Shown one piece after another: positions 35,604-46,800 of a stretch of 64,000 bases of DNA (position 1 is its first letter; every line of letters starts with the position of its first letter). The notes beneath the pieces were generated by a model. That model ran no database searches. It saw nothing but the letters and a program-made list of their open reading frames with translations, and had not been told where the DNA came from. The DNA is from Verrucomicrobiaceae bacterium. Lineage in GTDB: Bacteria > Verrucomicrobiota > Verrucomicrobiia > Verrucomicrobiales > Verrucomicrobiaceae. The DNA lies in NCBI GenBank assembly GCA_016713035.1, contig JADJPW010000003.1, positions 62,001-126,000 on the forward strand, in the 5' to 3' direction. The position numbers and the translations under genes are program-made.

Positions 35604-36823
35604 GCCACCGCCCCCTCATTCCCCTTCCCCAGAGTGCGAAGGGAATATAGCGGCGACTCGACATGGGGAATACGCCTCGGGCCAACAACTCGCCGGGGGC
35701 TAAACATCCCCCGAAAATCCTCGAACACACGCTGCACAAACTCTCTGCCCCCAAGCGCGGCCCCATCGCTAAAATAGCGAACTCGCTGCGCCACAAGCTC
35801 ACGCAGACTCAATCTTCCACCATCCCGATGAACCTGCTCAGCCAACCTCCTCGGCACACCTTTGCGGATGACTTTATCCTTTGAATCACGCACCTCAACG
35901 CCGCCATCAAATAACAGATCACGATACCTCTCCCGCACAGAGTATCGTTCCCATCCATCCTCTACCTCTCCCATTGCCCTGCATATGCCAGAGCGCATCA
36001 TCGGATCTCCAGCCAAGGCTTCTGCATAACCACACCAGCGATACTCCTTTGGATCAGACGTGATGCCCGCACGCACAGGATTTAAATCGATATAGGCGGC
36101 CACAGCACGGAGTGCATCCCCCTTCCCCTCGACCAAGACACTCCTAAAGCGATCCATCCAAAGCGTGCCTTTTCGCTTGTGGCGCTTATTATACCATCGG
36201 CTGAAGCGTTCCTTCACCTCCTTCATGAAAGTCGGCAGATCACAGAAACGCCGAAGGATGCTAGCGAGCTTACTGTCTGCCATTTTTTCAAATCCACGTC
36301 CGCGCCAATCAGCAAGCTCTGACTTCAACTGATCCACGTAGCTCTTGCTATAAAGAATCCGCAGATGGCGCATCAATCGCTGCTCTCCCTCCGAGCCCGA
36401 AAAGCGTCCCACCCATGAATTTTGCTCGGGCACCTCCGCCAGCACATGGAAGTGGTTTTTCATCACACAATAAGTCAGCACTCGCACCCCAGAAAACTCC
36501 GCTAGGCGAAGGAGAATCTTCCGTAGAGCCTCCTTCTCTACCGCATCAAAATGAACAGCCCCTCCGCAAGTGCGAGACATCACATGATAGCAATGTGATC
36601 GAAACCCACCGCCCCCAAGCACCCGCCTTCTACGGCCTTTCCAACCCGTATCGTAGGGATAAAGAGAAGTCTTCGCCTCCACCCATTTGAGGCCATTTTG
36701 ATCCAGATCAGCAGTGGGCAGCGCATGGGCTCCACCCTGCTCAGGATCAGGAAGACGACGATTTGCATGATTCAGCTCCCTTTCAGATAAAGGCGGGGTT
36801 TCGGGCAGAGAGTGCGCATTCAT
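35600..36823 (-). CDS. Transposase IS200-like (Y1/REP-associated type) domain protein
   Basis: The 407-aa protein carries an IS200-like domain: HCYHVMSRTCGGAVHF, VLTYCVMKNHFHVLAEVP with the His-x-His of HUH nucleases, and a later KGTLWMDRFRSVLVEG and AAYIDLNPVRAGI, typical of REP-associated tyrosine transposases. The N-terminal 70 residues are an extension. It sits alone between a response regulator and a sugar dehydrogenase, and no flanking hairpins or duplication that would mark an element were seen. It may be a domesticated single-copy nuclease or a transposase that lacks its substrate nearby. ATG 36823 is used. Confidence 0.85.
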   Translation of the reverse strand: MNAHSLPETPPLSERELNHANRRLPDPEQGGAHALPTADLDQNGLKWVEAKTSLYPYDTGWKGRRRRVLGGGGFRSHCYHVMSRTCGGAVHFDAVEKEALRKILLRLAEFSGVRVLTYCVMKNHFHVLAEVPEQNSWVGRFSGSEGEQRLMRHLRILYSKSYVDQLKSELADWRGRGFEKMADSKLASILRRFCDLPTFMKEVKERFSRWYNKRHKRKGTLWMDRFRSVLVEGKGDALRAVAAYIDLNPVRAGITSDPKEYRWCGYAEALAGDPMMRSGICRAMGEVEDGWERYSVRERYRDLLFDGGVEVRDSKDKVIRKGVPRRLAEQVHRDGGRLSLRELVAQRVRYFSDGAALGGREFVQRVFEDFRGMFSPRRVVGPRRIPHVESPLYSLRTLGKGNEGAVA

Positions 36824-36944
36824 AGCTGGGGATTGTGTACGAAAGCACGTGTGACCGCAACAATATATTGCCATGCATTATATTTGATCGTAAAACCTGC
36901 AAGACCACGGCGCGATGGGCTTTCTATGCGGCCTTATGCCTTTT

Positions 36945-38138
36945 ATGCGCTCTCTCCCTCTCTTGGCTCTTTCTGTTGCCTTATCCGCTTTGCTCACTGG
37001 TGCTGCTTTTGGCGCAGATTCTCACAAGTTAGTGCGCGTTTACGAGAAACTAACTACCGAGCGTCCCATTGCTGTGGTGAGCCCACCTGATGGGACACAA
37101 AGGCTGTTTTTGGCCCTTCAGCGTGGACAGGTTTTGATCCTCCCAAAGGATGAAGCAGCTAGCGAAGCGCCAACTTTCCTTGATCTGAGTCCTAGAGGCA
37201 TGGAAGCGAAGGATGGTCTATTTGAAGAAGGACTCAATGGCCTTGCCTTTCACCCGAGCTTCAAAGACAACGGCCTTTTCTACCTGTGCTATACGATGCA
37301 GAAACCAAAACGCCTTGTGGTTTCAGAGATGAAGGCAGTTGGTGATAAAGCTGACGAGAAAAGTGAGCGTGTGCTTTTGGAGGTGCCTCTGGTGAACTGG
37401 AATCATCACGGTGGTAATATCCTCCTCGGACCAGATGGTTTTCTATATATTGGGGTCGGTGACACCTCGAAGCGGAATGGCGAGCTCAAGATGTCTCAGC
37501 TCAATGCCGTGCTTGTGGGGAAGATCCTTCGTATTGACGTCAATAGCCGCGAGTATCACGGCGCATACGGCATCCCTGCTGATAATCCGTATGCCAGTGG
37601 CGTGAACGCGCTCCCGCAGATTTTTGCCAATGGGATTCGTAATCCATGGGGGCTCAGTTTCGATGCCCATGGCCATCTATGGTGTGCAGATGTCGGTCAG
37701 GATCTGTGGGAGGAGATCAATTGGCTTACGCTAGGCGGGAACTATGGTTGGCAGTATCGCGAAGGTTCAGCGGCATTCTCACTCAATACGGACACTCCAC
37801 CGGCGGATGCCAAGCTGATTGATCCAGTGTTTGCCTACAATCATGGCGAAGGTTTGAGCATCACAGGTGGTTTTGTTTACAGTGGTAAAGCGCTTCCCGA
37901 GTTGTCAGGGGCGTATGTTTATGGCGACTTCGTGCTGGGCAAAGTCTGGGCTCTCAAAGTGGACTCTTCAGGGAAAGTGATGAGCAATGATCTCCTCTTT
38001 ACCAGCCCCCAGACTCCTGCGGATAATCCGAAGCAGAAGCCAGCCGTGCTCATCAAGCCGACAGCGTTCTGCGCGGATGCAGCCGGCGAGGTGCTCGTCT
38101 TGGACTGGAATGGCGCGATCTATCGGCTCAGTAAATGA
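36945..38138 (+). CDS. PQQ-type sugar dehydrogenase (glucose/sorbosone dehydrogenase family)
   Basis: A secreted beta-propeller protein of about 397 aa. Seen: a signal peptide (LPLLALSVALSALLTGAAFG), then EGLNGLAFHPSF, NWNHHGGNILLGPDGFLYIG with the His used in PQQ binding and catalysis, the ADNPYAS and ANGIRNPWGLSFD strands, CADVGQDLWEEINWLTLGGN YGW (metal and PQQ contacts) and a final VLVLDWNGAIYRLS. It probably oxidises sugars in the periplasm. Other in-frame ATGs at 36915 and 36936 are possible; 36945 gives the cleanest leader. The lnt-like gene follows 64 bases later. Confidence 0.88.
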   Translation: MRSLPLLALSVALSALLTGAAFGADSHKLVRVYEKLTTERPIAVVSPPDGTQRLFLALQRGQVLILPKDEAASEAPTFLDLSPRGMEAKDGLFEEGLNGLAFHPSFKDNGLFYLCYTMQKPKRLVVSEMKAVGDKADEKSERVLLEVPLVNWNHHGGNILLGPDGFLYIGVGDTSKRNGELKMSQLNAVLVGKILRIDVNSREYHGAYGIPADNPYASGVNALPQIFANGIRNPWGLSFDAHGHLWCADVGQDLWEEINWLTLGGNYGWQYREGSAAFSLNTDTPPADAKLIDPVFAYNHGEGLSITGGFVYSGKALPELSGAYVYGDFVLGKVWALKVDSSGKVMSNDLLFTSPQTPADNPKQKPAVLIKPTAFCADAAGEVLVLDWNGAIYRLSK

Positions 38139-38202
38139 GTGTCTGACCATGCAGTGCTAGCGGGGTCTGGAATCAACTTACAGCCAATAAGCCCCAGCTA
38201 AA

Positions 38203-39552
38203 ATGCCCACTGTAAGTCGCCTCATCATCCTAATCATCAGTGCCGTGCTTTATGCATGGTCTTTTCCACCCGTGGGGTGGCGGCAACTTGTCTTATTGGG
38301 TGTGGCTGGCCTTATCGTGAGTGTGCGAGGCTGCACTCCGGGACAGGCCTTTCGCTGGGGCATGCTCTGGGGGCTTGCGGCGTTTGCCACAGGTCTCTCT
38401 TGGCTAATGCAGCTTTTCAATGTGTTCGCTGTGGTTCTATGGCTGATTTTGGCCCTATTCCCTGCCCTATTTGCACTATGGATCTCGTGGGCTGCGAGAC
38501 GGCTCCTCTCTGGCTGGCAGATGGCAGGTTTCATTGCCTTTGCATGGACGGGGATCGAATTCATCCGCTGTGAATTGATGCCACTGCGTTTTCCTTGGAT
38601 GAGTGTGGGGCTGGCTCTGGAGCCTTGGCCACTGGTATCCTGGATTGGCGTGTATGGCTTGGGGCTTGCCACTATAGCTTTGATCGCCGCACTCCTTTAT
38701 CGTGCTTGGTTGTGTGCGTTATCCATTTTGGCTTGCTGCGTTTTCGCATGGTTTATGGAGCCAGAAGACTTTCTCCAGCCAAACATCGCCATCACCGCGA
38801 TCCAAGCCGAAACGGCCCCTCTGAGTGAATACCTCGCGCTATCCCAAAATGCGCCTCCAGGAACCCAGATGATCCTTTGGCCAGAATATGCTGTCCCGAA
38901 GGATGTGCGCGTTTCGAGCGATTTGGCGAAAATCCATGCCTTCGCGGCGCAGGAGAACTGTCTGATGATTTTTGGCACTCAGACTGGGCTGGGGGGAGCG
39001 AAGTGGCAAAATACCGCCCTCACCATCGATGGCAGCTCAGTTCTCGGTGAACACGGCAAGGTGCATACCGTTCATTTTTTCGATGATGGTGAGCATGGGC
39101 CTACGGCAAAAGCCATCGAGACGCCTTTGGGGAAAATTGGCACGCCCATCTGCTTCGATTGCGATTTCCAGGATGTGGTTCGCCACATGGTGCTGGATGG
39201 AGCGACATTTTTTGCAGTGCCATCCATGGATGCGGCACACTGGAGCGCAAAACAGCACATTCAGCACGCCCAGCTCTTTCGACTGCGTGCAGCGGAAAAT
39301 CGGCGTGATTTTGCGATCGCTGCGTCATCAGGAGTATCCCAGATGATTCATGCCAACAGCGCTACGCATCAGCAATTAGCCGCCATGCAGAAGGGCGTAC
39401 TGCATGGCAAGCTCACCGCCCGCTCATCCATCACATTTTTCACCCGATGGGGTTGGCTTACGCCGTGGCTAGCGCTCCTAGTTTCTTGCATGTGGACAAT
39501 GCGCCTGATGATGAGGTCAAGTCTGGCCCATCGCCCTGCTGTTAGTAGGTAA
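38203..39552 (+). CDS. lnt: Apolipoprotein N-acyltransferase-like protein
   Basis: The 449-aa protein has about six N-terminal membrane helices (to about residue 180) and a nitrilase-fold domain. Seen: LILWPEYAVP with the catalytic Glu, EHGKVHTVHF with the catalytic Lys, PICFDCDF with the nucleophile Cys, and a last C-terminal helix. This is the Glu-Lys-Cys triad of Lnt, which N-acylates the N-terminal diacylglyceryl-Cys of lipoproteins at the inner membrane. The sequence is divergent in the nitrilase part, so a second paralogue with another role is possible. It converges with the giant gene, with 36 bases between stops. Confidence 0.85.
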   Translation: MPTVSRLIILIISAVLYAWSFPPVGWRQLVLLGVAGLIVSVRGCTPGQAFRWGMLWGLAAFATGLSWLMQLFNVFAVVLWLILALFPALFALWISWAARRLLSGWQMAGFIAFAWTGIEFIRCELMPLRFPWMSVGLALEPWPLVSWIGVYGLGLATIALIAALLYRAWLCALSILACCVFAWFMEPEDFLQPNIAITAIQAETAPLSEYLALSQNAPPGTQMILWPEYAVPKDVRVSSDLAKIHAFAAQENCLMIFGTQTGLGGAKWQNTALTIDGSSVLGEHGKVHTVHFFDDGEHGPTAKAIETPLGKIGTPICFDCDFQDVVRHMVLDGATFFAVPSMDAAHWSAKQHIQHAQLFRLRAAENRRDFAIAASSGVSQMIHANSATHQQLAAMQKGVLHGKLTARSSITFFTRWGWLTPWLALLVSCMWTMRLMMRSSLAHRPAVSR

Positions 39553-39588
39553 CATGGCGGGAGACTCTGCGGCACGTCATCTTTTCCC

Positions 39589-40890
39589 TCAAGGTGTGAG
39601 GAAGTAGGCGCGGAAAGGCTGGAGCAGAGGCTCATGAGTTACATCACGCGAGGTGAGCTCTTCGATCCAAATGCTTTCAGGGGAGAGCTGATAGTTCAGA
39701 TAATTTGAGCTACCGGGCTGCGTGTCACCACTCCAAAGGCGCAATTTGCAGCCTGCGGAGGCTGGGAGGCTCGCAGGGGTGCGTGCCGTCAGTGTGGTGA
39801 TGCCGCGGAAGACCGCATTGCTACCTGTCGCGGGCACTGGGCGTGGGAGTGGGCAGAGCTCTCCGATGAGTGTGAGCACTGCGGGCTGCTCGCGGAGTTG
39901 GAGGAGCATGCCCTCCTGGGGTGCAATGACGCGATCTGCTGCGCTGCTGAGTGAGGCATCTCCTTCACGCACCCATTTCAGGCTACCGCCTTCACTATGC
40001 AGCCAGTGGATGCGGAAGGTTTTTGCAGCGCTGTCATAGAAGAGCACGCGGTCTGCGGTGCTGGAACTGGTGCCACTGAGGAAATGATGCCCTGGTAGTA
40101 ATGTGCCGAGTGTCCAGTGTGGACGGATGGCGATCCTCGCACCGGAGAGCGCTGCTGGCGGCGTCTGGCGGAGTGCGAGTGTTTCTGCCGTGGAGGTGCT
40201 GAGGTCGATGTCGAAGATATGGCCCGAGAGGGAGCCGTCCTGCACTTCGAGCAACGCAGCAGGATGTGCCGAGATGGCCTGGAGTATGTCGAGAGGGCCA
40301 TTTTCGAGCTCTAGGACATTTTGAGTGACGGATTTCACGCGACCGATGAAGAACGCGGAGCGTAGCAAGGGCATGGAGAGTGTCTGACGGCCAACGGTCA
40401 TCTCTTGACGCGTCCAGGCGTGGACGGCGCTGGTGGTGACGGCCTCTGGGGTGCCATTGAGGTCTGCATCGAGTGCGATATGGAGACGGATGTGGCCGGT
40501 GGCGAGCCTGCTGTCTATGTCGCGATAGACTGCGGTGGTAGTGCCATCGGTGTTTTGGACATTCAGCGGCACGAGGGAAAGTGTGCTCCATGCTTGTGCG
40601 TCTGAGCTGATCTGGAGTGTGTAGCGAATGTCTTTGAGCGTGGTCTGCGCACGGATGAGATGCGCATCCACGCCGCCTGTGGATGGATTCTGGCAAAGGA
40701 GGAAGTGAGCGGCGTGGCGACCATGCTGTGGCGGCGTGCTGAGGGCGTATTCGAGCAGATTTGTGCGCGAATCGGCGTCTGGATCGTCCAGGGGACTGTG
40801 GAGCACATTTTCCGCAGCCCATGCAGCGAACGTGGTGGCGGTGGAAACGGTGCTATCCCCATCCTGCACGCTGGTGACAGGTGAGAGCAC
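39589..40890 (-). other. C-terminal domain resembling verrucomicrobial TIGR02597 proteins
   Basis: It starts with an EF-hand-like DDPDADSRTNLLEYAL and contains the order LSMPLLRSAFFIGRV, HWTLGTLLP, DRVLFYD, WVREGD and GMLLQLREQPAVLTLIGE, close in pattern to what I recall of TIGR02597, a paralogous family of Verrucomicrobium. The last residues are PFRAYFLTP. No sortase motif or C-terminal TM helix was found. It may mediate outer-membrane retention. Confidence 0.55.
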
Positions 40891-43800
40891 ATTTCTCTGT
40901 GTATTGCCACCAGCTGGGGCCCCAGGTGTACCGACATTGAGCGTGTAGGTGGCCAGTCCAAAGGCTCCCTTGGAATCCGTGGCACGCAAGACGACGCGGA
41001 AGATACCCGTGGTATTGGTGGTGCCGCTGAGGGAGCCCGTCGTGGTATCAAAAGTATAGGGCAACGTGCCGCTGACGAGCTGCCAGCTATATGGAGCTGT
41101 ACCACCACCTGCGATGAATTGCGCATTGAAGGCCGTACCCACATAGCTCTGAGTCGTCGGTAGTGAGATACTAATGAGCGGTCCTGAAACCACGAAGCTG
41201 TAATTCATCAAGCGAGAAGCACCTGTGGCATCCTGCATGCGAAGGACAATGGGATAGGTGCCTGTCACTGCGGCTGAGCCTTGGATCAAGCCCGTGGCGG
41301 AATTCAAGGTCATGCCTGGGGGCAACGAGCCACCAATGATCATCCAAGAATAGCTACCACTACCACCAGTGCCGGTGAGCTGTGCTGTGTAGGCATCGCC
41401 GATGACGGCAGTCGGCAGCACACTCGGTGAAACATACAATTGAGGAGGGTCGATGGTGATGCTGAAATAGCGTGTGCTGGATTTGCTTGCTGTATCCGTG
41501 GCACGAAGAGCGAATTCATAAGTGCCTGCGGTAGCACCCGGTGAAATCGTGCCAGAGAGGATGGCGGTGCTGGTTCCACCTGAGGTTAACTGCAAACCAG
41601 GAGGCTGCATGCCGCTGACAATCTGCCAGCTTAAGGGAACACTGCCCCCGGCTCCCTCGAAGCTGACTGAATAGGTGGCACCAGACGTCGTCGAGGGCAG
41701 GATAGTGGGGGTGGAGGTAATGACGAGCGCGGAAGGCTGTGCCGTCAGGTAGCAAGTCCGCGTCGCACTGAGAGCGCCGCTGGTCGCTCGTAGGACAAAG
41801 GTGTGGGTGCCGAGCAGACTACTCGTTCCGATCAGCGCCCCCGTAGTGGCATCTAGTTGGATGCCCTGTGGTGGAGTTCCACTGACAAGTTCCCATGCCA
41901 CCGATCCATTGCCACCAGTGACAGAGAGCTGCTGCTGATACTGCTCTCCTGGTATGTAGTTCGGCAGATTGACCGGAGAGATTTTCAAGACCGCAGGCAT
42001 GAGGTTCAGCTCATAACGGGTAAAGCCGTATTGACCGTCGGAACTAACTGCACGGATGAAGAAACTGTGCAAGCCAGAGACGACCGGGACGCCACTGAGT
42101 TGCCCCGTCGTGGGAGAGAGCTGGAGGCCCTGTGGCAGACTATTCGAGCCGGTGACGGGCAATGCACTCCAGGTGAACGGACCATTTCCTCCAGCGGTGA
42201 ACTGGGCGGTGTAGGTTGATCCCTGGGTGCCTGTGGGCAGAACAGCCGGATACACCTGGAAAGTCGGTGCCTTGACCTCGATCTTCGTATTCACGCGACC
42301 GAGTCGGCCAGTGGAATCATTGACCTGCACGGCGAACTGGAAGGTGCCCGCGACGAGTGGTGTGCCGAAAATTTGGCCAGTGGTGCTCAGAGTGAGCCCA
42401 GGTGGCAGTGAGCTGCCGCCAGATGAGTTTTGCACAGACCAGATGTATGGTGCAGTGCCTCCGCTCGTGGCGAATTGGGCACTGTAAGTGCTGAGGATGG
42501 AGCCCAACGGTAGCACTGTCGGAGTGATCGCGAGATAGGGGTGAATGACATGGATCGAGTAAGCACGGAGTCCATAGGCACCGCTGCTGTTGACCACTCT
42601 CACGATAATGGAGAAGACGCCCGTCTGAGTCGGTGTGCCATAAAAGTTGCCGTAACTGTTCATGAACATGCCTGGCACCTGACCAGATACGATGTCCCAT
42701 GTGAAGCCACCAGCGCCGCCGGGCACCTGGAAAATAAAGCTCTGTGTTGTCCCCGTGGTGAACACTGGTGCGTCGCTCGGCATGATGGTCAGTGTCGGAG
42801 CGATCACATTGATGGTGAAGGCAGACTCTGCCACATTCCCCGCAGAATCATGCACGCAGACGACGAAGGAGAAGCTCCCAGATTCCAGCGGAGTACCAGA
42901 GAGCAGGCCACTGGAGCTGAGATTGACTCCTGGCGGAGGAGTACCGGAACCGACTAGATTCCAGCTATACGGTGTCGTGCCACCGGTGGCGAGGAACTGT
43001 GCATTATAAGAAGTGAAGCGTGCTCCATTGGGCAAAACAGTGGTCGAAATGACCAGTGGCACCGCAGGCGGTGGCCGGAATCCGAAGTCCACGGTCAATG
43101 TGCCGGAGGCGTCATAAACATCATCCTTGAAGCTGTCGATGCCATTTTCCCCGGTAGGATCAGTGACGCTGGAGTTGAGCGGCAGCGTGCCATGGGCGAG
43201 TTGGATGTTTCCTGAGCGCACCCCATCGAGAAGTGGTGTTCCCAGATCGAGACCGTTTTCATCATATCGATCATCGAGGTTCTGAATGACATCATACACG
43301 CCACCATTCTGTGTGGCACCATGACCAGCAGAGGAGACGCGGTTATGCAGATCACCACCTGAGGCGAACTCTTCCTTCGGAATGTAGAGGTAGTAGCTGC
43401 CCGCATTGCTGACCTGGAAGTAGTAGCTACCAGGAGTGGCTGTACCACCAGCGACTGCCGTGACCGTCTCCGCCACCGGTGGGGCAGAGGTCGGATCGCC
43501 GGCATTGTAGAGACGCACAGTGACTCCACCCACGCCGACATCACCGTTGTCGTATTTGCTATTATCGTTTTCGTCGAGGAACACGATATTACCCACGAAG
43601 AAGGTCTTCGGTTTGAAGCCAAAATCGACCGTGAGATTGATGTTCGCGTCGTCTTCGCCATCATCCGAGGCAGCAGAGTCGCCATTCTCGCCCGTATTTG
43701 CCGTGGGTTGTACATTCGGCTCAAAAGCCACTATCGGGGAACTCACTCCGGTCGTTGCAGGATTTGCCGTTGGCTGGGCGTCTTGATTATCAAAGTCATC

Positions 43801-46800
43801 TACCCCTGTGCTATTGATGGCAGGGATGAAGTCCCGCAGCATACCAGTAGCGGAGAACATCTCCTTCGGCACACGGACGAAGTAACGATGAATGCCCGTA
43901 GCAGGAGGCGCATAGAATAGATAATGCCCATCGACATCGGTCTGCGTGTTCGCAAGCACGGTATCAGTTCCGCTCGCCGTATCACGGTGTACCAGCTCGA
44001 TGCTGATGCCGCTGAGGCTCTGGTCGATTCCATTAGGAGCTGGATTGAATGCACCATCTGCATTGAGATCTTTGAAGGCCAAATTTCCGATTCCGATGCG
44101 TGTCGCAAATCCAAAGTCCACGGTGAGGTCCGCCATATTATCGCCACTGACATTGTCCGAGCTGCCAAAGAGGCCGCCCTCGGTAGCCCCTGTCGGAGCC
44201 TGGCCATCGAGTAGCTCAATGACACCGGAATCGATGCCGACTTGATGCGGATTTTGTACATCCACACCATCTTCACCGAAGTTGTCGTCGATTCGAGCGG
44301 TGTGATTTCCACGCAGGCTCATTTTTCGATAGAGTGACCCTGGTGTGCCATTCATGACTTTGAAGTTGTCCGCAGCGACGTGGACTTTGTAATTGCCCGG
44401 AACCAGATTGGAGAAAGCATAGCGCCCTTCTGCGTCGGTGTAGGTGTTCTGCGTCATCGCCCAGCCAGATGGGTCTGTGGCGCTCGGCACTCGCAGAATC
44501 ATCCACACATTCGGCACACCTTCACCCGCATCGGCCACGCCATTGAGGTTCGCATCGTTATAGACGAGGTTTCCGATGCTCATGAGCTGTGAAACGCTGC
44601 CGCCAGTGAAGCCAAAGTCGAACGTCATATCACCATTGGTATCCGCTGCATCGTCCTGGGTGGCTAGATAGCCACCTTCCGCCGCACCTGCTGGCTCCAG
44701 ACCATGATCCAGATAGAAGGTGGCGGAGTACATTCCTAGCTCATCGGCATAATCCGTGTCGAAGCCGTTTTCGTCCGCATTATCGTCGATCTCATCGTCT
44801 TCGCCATTGCCCTGGATGGAGCTCATACCAGCCAGTGGTCCACCTGCGACGAAATTCGTTGCTGGCAGGAAGATGAAGAAACTACCAGCCTCATACGTGC
44901 GGAGACGATATGTGCCATCCGTGCCGGTCATCATGCTATCGACTGGCAGCGTTTCTGGGTCGTAGGGATCATCCCCCACACGGTGCAGACGCACTTCCAC
45001 TCCTGGCAGGACACTATCTAGTCCGCTCTGGAAGGTGCCATTGCCATTGAGGTCACGGTAAACGAGATTTCCCACGGTCAGAGGCACCGGAGAGAAACCT
45101 AGGTCCACCGTGAGATCGCCATTGGCATCGTCTGAGTCATCATTTTCAGAGAGATAGCCGGTCTCGCCCGTGGTGGCTCTGGGTGATCCACCGCGCACAG
45201 CGACAAAATCCGGCGTGCGCACATAACTCGCCGTGAGGTTGTTTTGCATCGCATAGCCATCCTGTGCGACATCATCATCCCCAGCGGTGCTCTGTGGCAC
45301 AGGCACGCCATCCGGAGAAGATGGCTGCTTGCCATACAGCGCGGAGCCTTGTTCGAATTGCGAGCCCGGCACACGGATGTGGTAGCTACCTGGAGCAACC
45401 TGGAAGGAATAGAAGCCGAAGCTATTTGTGACGGTGGAGGCCAACATGACGCCATTCGCCGTCTCATTGCTCCAGAGCTGCACCGTGACTCCAGAGATGC
45501 CCAATTCAGTGCCAGCATCCATGATGCCATCATTGTCATCATCTGCGAAAATAAGGTTCCCCACTCGCACTTGACGAACGAATCCGAAGTCCAACGTGAG
45601 GTCCACGGAGTCATCCGTATCATTATCCATCTCCCCATCGAGGCCGAGCTCCATCTCACCAGTCGGAGCAGCCCCACCAGCTAGAGTGAAGTCAGCGCTA
45701 CGCACCCCAGTGACCGTCGGATTGCCCACATCGATCCCATCTTCTCCGGTATTATCATCGAGCATGAATGGGTCCTGACCAGCTTGCACGCCATAAACGC
45801 TGGAGGTCTGGTAAAGAGCCTCTCCAAAGGCAAAATTCGATGGTGGGATGCGGATAAAGTAAGTGCCTGGAGCGAGATTATCGAAACGGTAAGCACCGAA
45901 CGAGCCAGTGTCCGTCGTGCTCAAGGGCAGATCATGGAGTGGGTCCATGTCGGAGCGGAAGATTTCGAGCGTGACTTTCTTGCCTAAGCCCGGTGTGTCG
46001 CCATCGACATTGTAGAAGCCATTGTAGTCCTCGTCGATGAAGACCACGTTGCCCACGCTCACGGGCTGCAAGAACCCAAAATCGACAGTCAGATCTGTAT
46101 TGTTATCATCTACATCATCGATGTTTGCACGGTAGCCGGTCTCCAGGCCGGCATTCATCGGCTCTGAGTCCACTTGCAGCGTGATGGCGGCCGTGGAAAT
46201 ACCGGAATCAGCAAGGGTGTCGCTATCGACGCCATTATCATTGCTTGCGGCGATATTGTCGTCCACGCGATTGTCTCCGCCATGGCCAGGGAGAGATTTC
46301 CAACCCTCCAGAGGGGCTCCTGCGGCGAAGTTCTGTGGTGGCAGATGCACCAGATAGCCACCGGCGTCCAGATTCGAGAAGCGGTAGAGACCACCACCAG
46401 TCGTGGTGGTGCTAGCTAGCGGATAAATGCCCGGCCCAGGTGTCTCTGCGCCGTAGTAGAGCTCGACGACGACATCGTCCACGCCTTCGCCCAGATCAAA
46501 TTTGCCGTCGCCGTCCATGTCTTTGTAAACAAGGTTTCCGATGCCGACGCCATTCTGCACAGCACTCACGAAGCCGAAATCCACGGTCAGATCGAAGTTA
46601 TTATCATCGAAGACATCAATGTCTGCATCAATACCACTCTCGATGCCTCCGAAGTCGGCACTCACAGGTTCGTCGTCTGCTTGGAGCTGGATCACAGGAC
46701 TCTGAATCCCGTAAATGAGTAGATCGGTGGTATCGATACCATTGTCACTACCAGCGCTGTCATCATCGAGCATCTCCGTAGGCGGCGTGACAGGGTCTGG

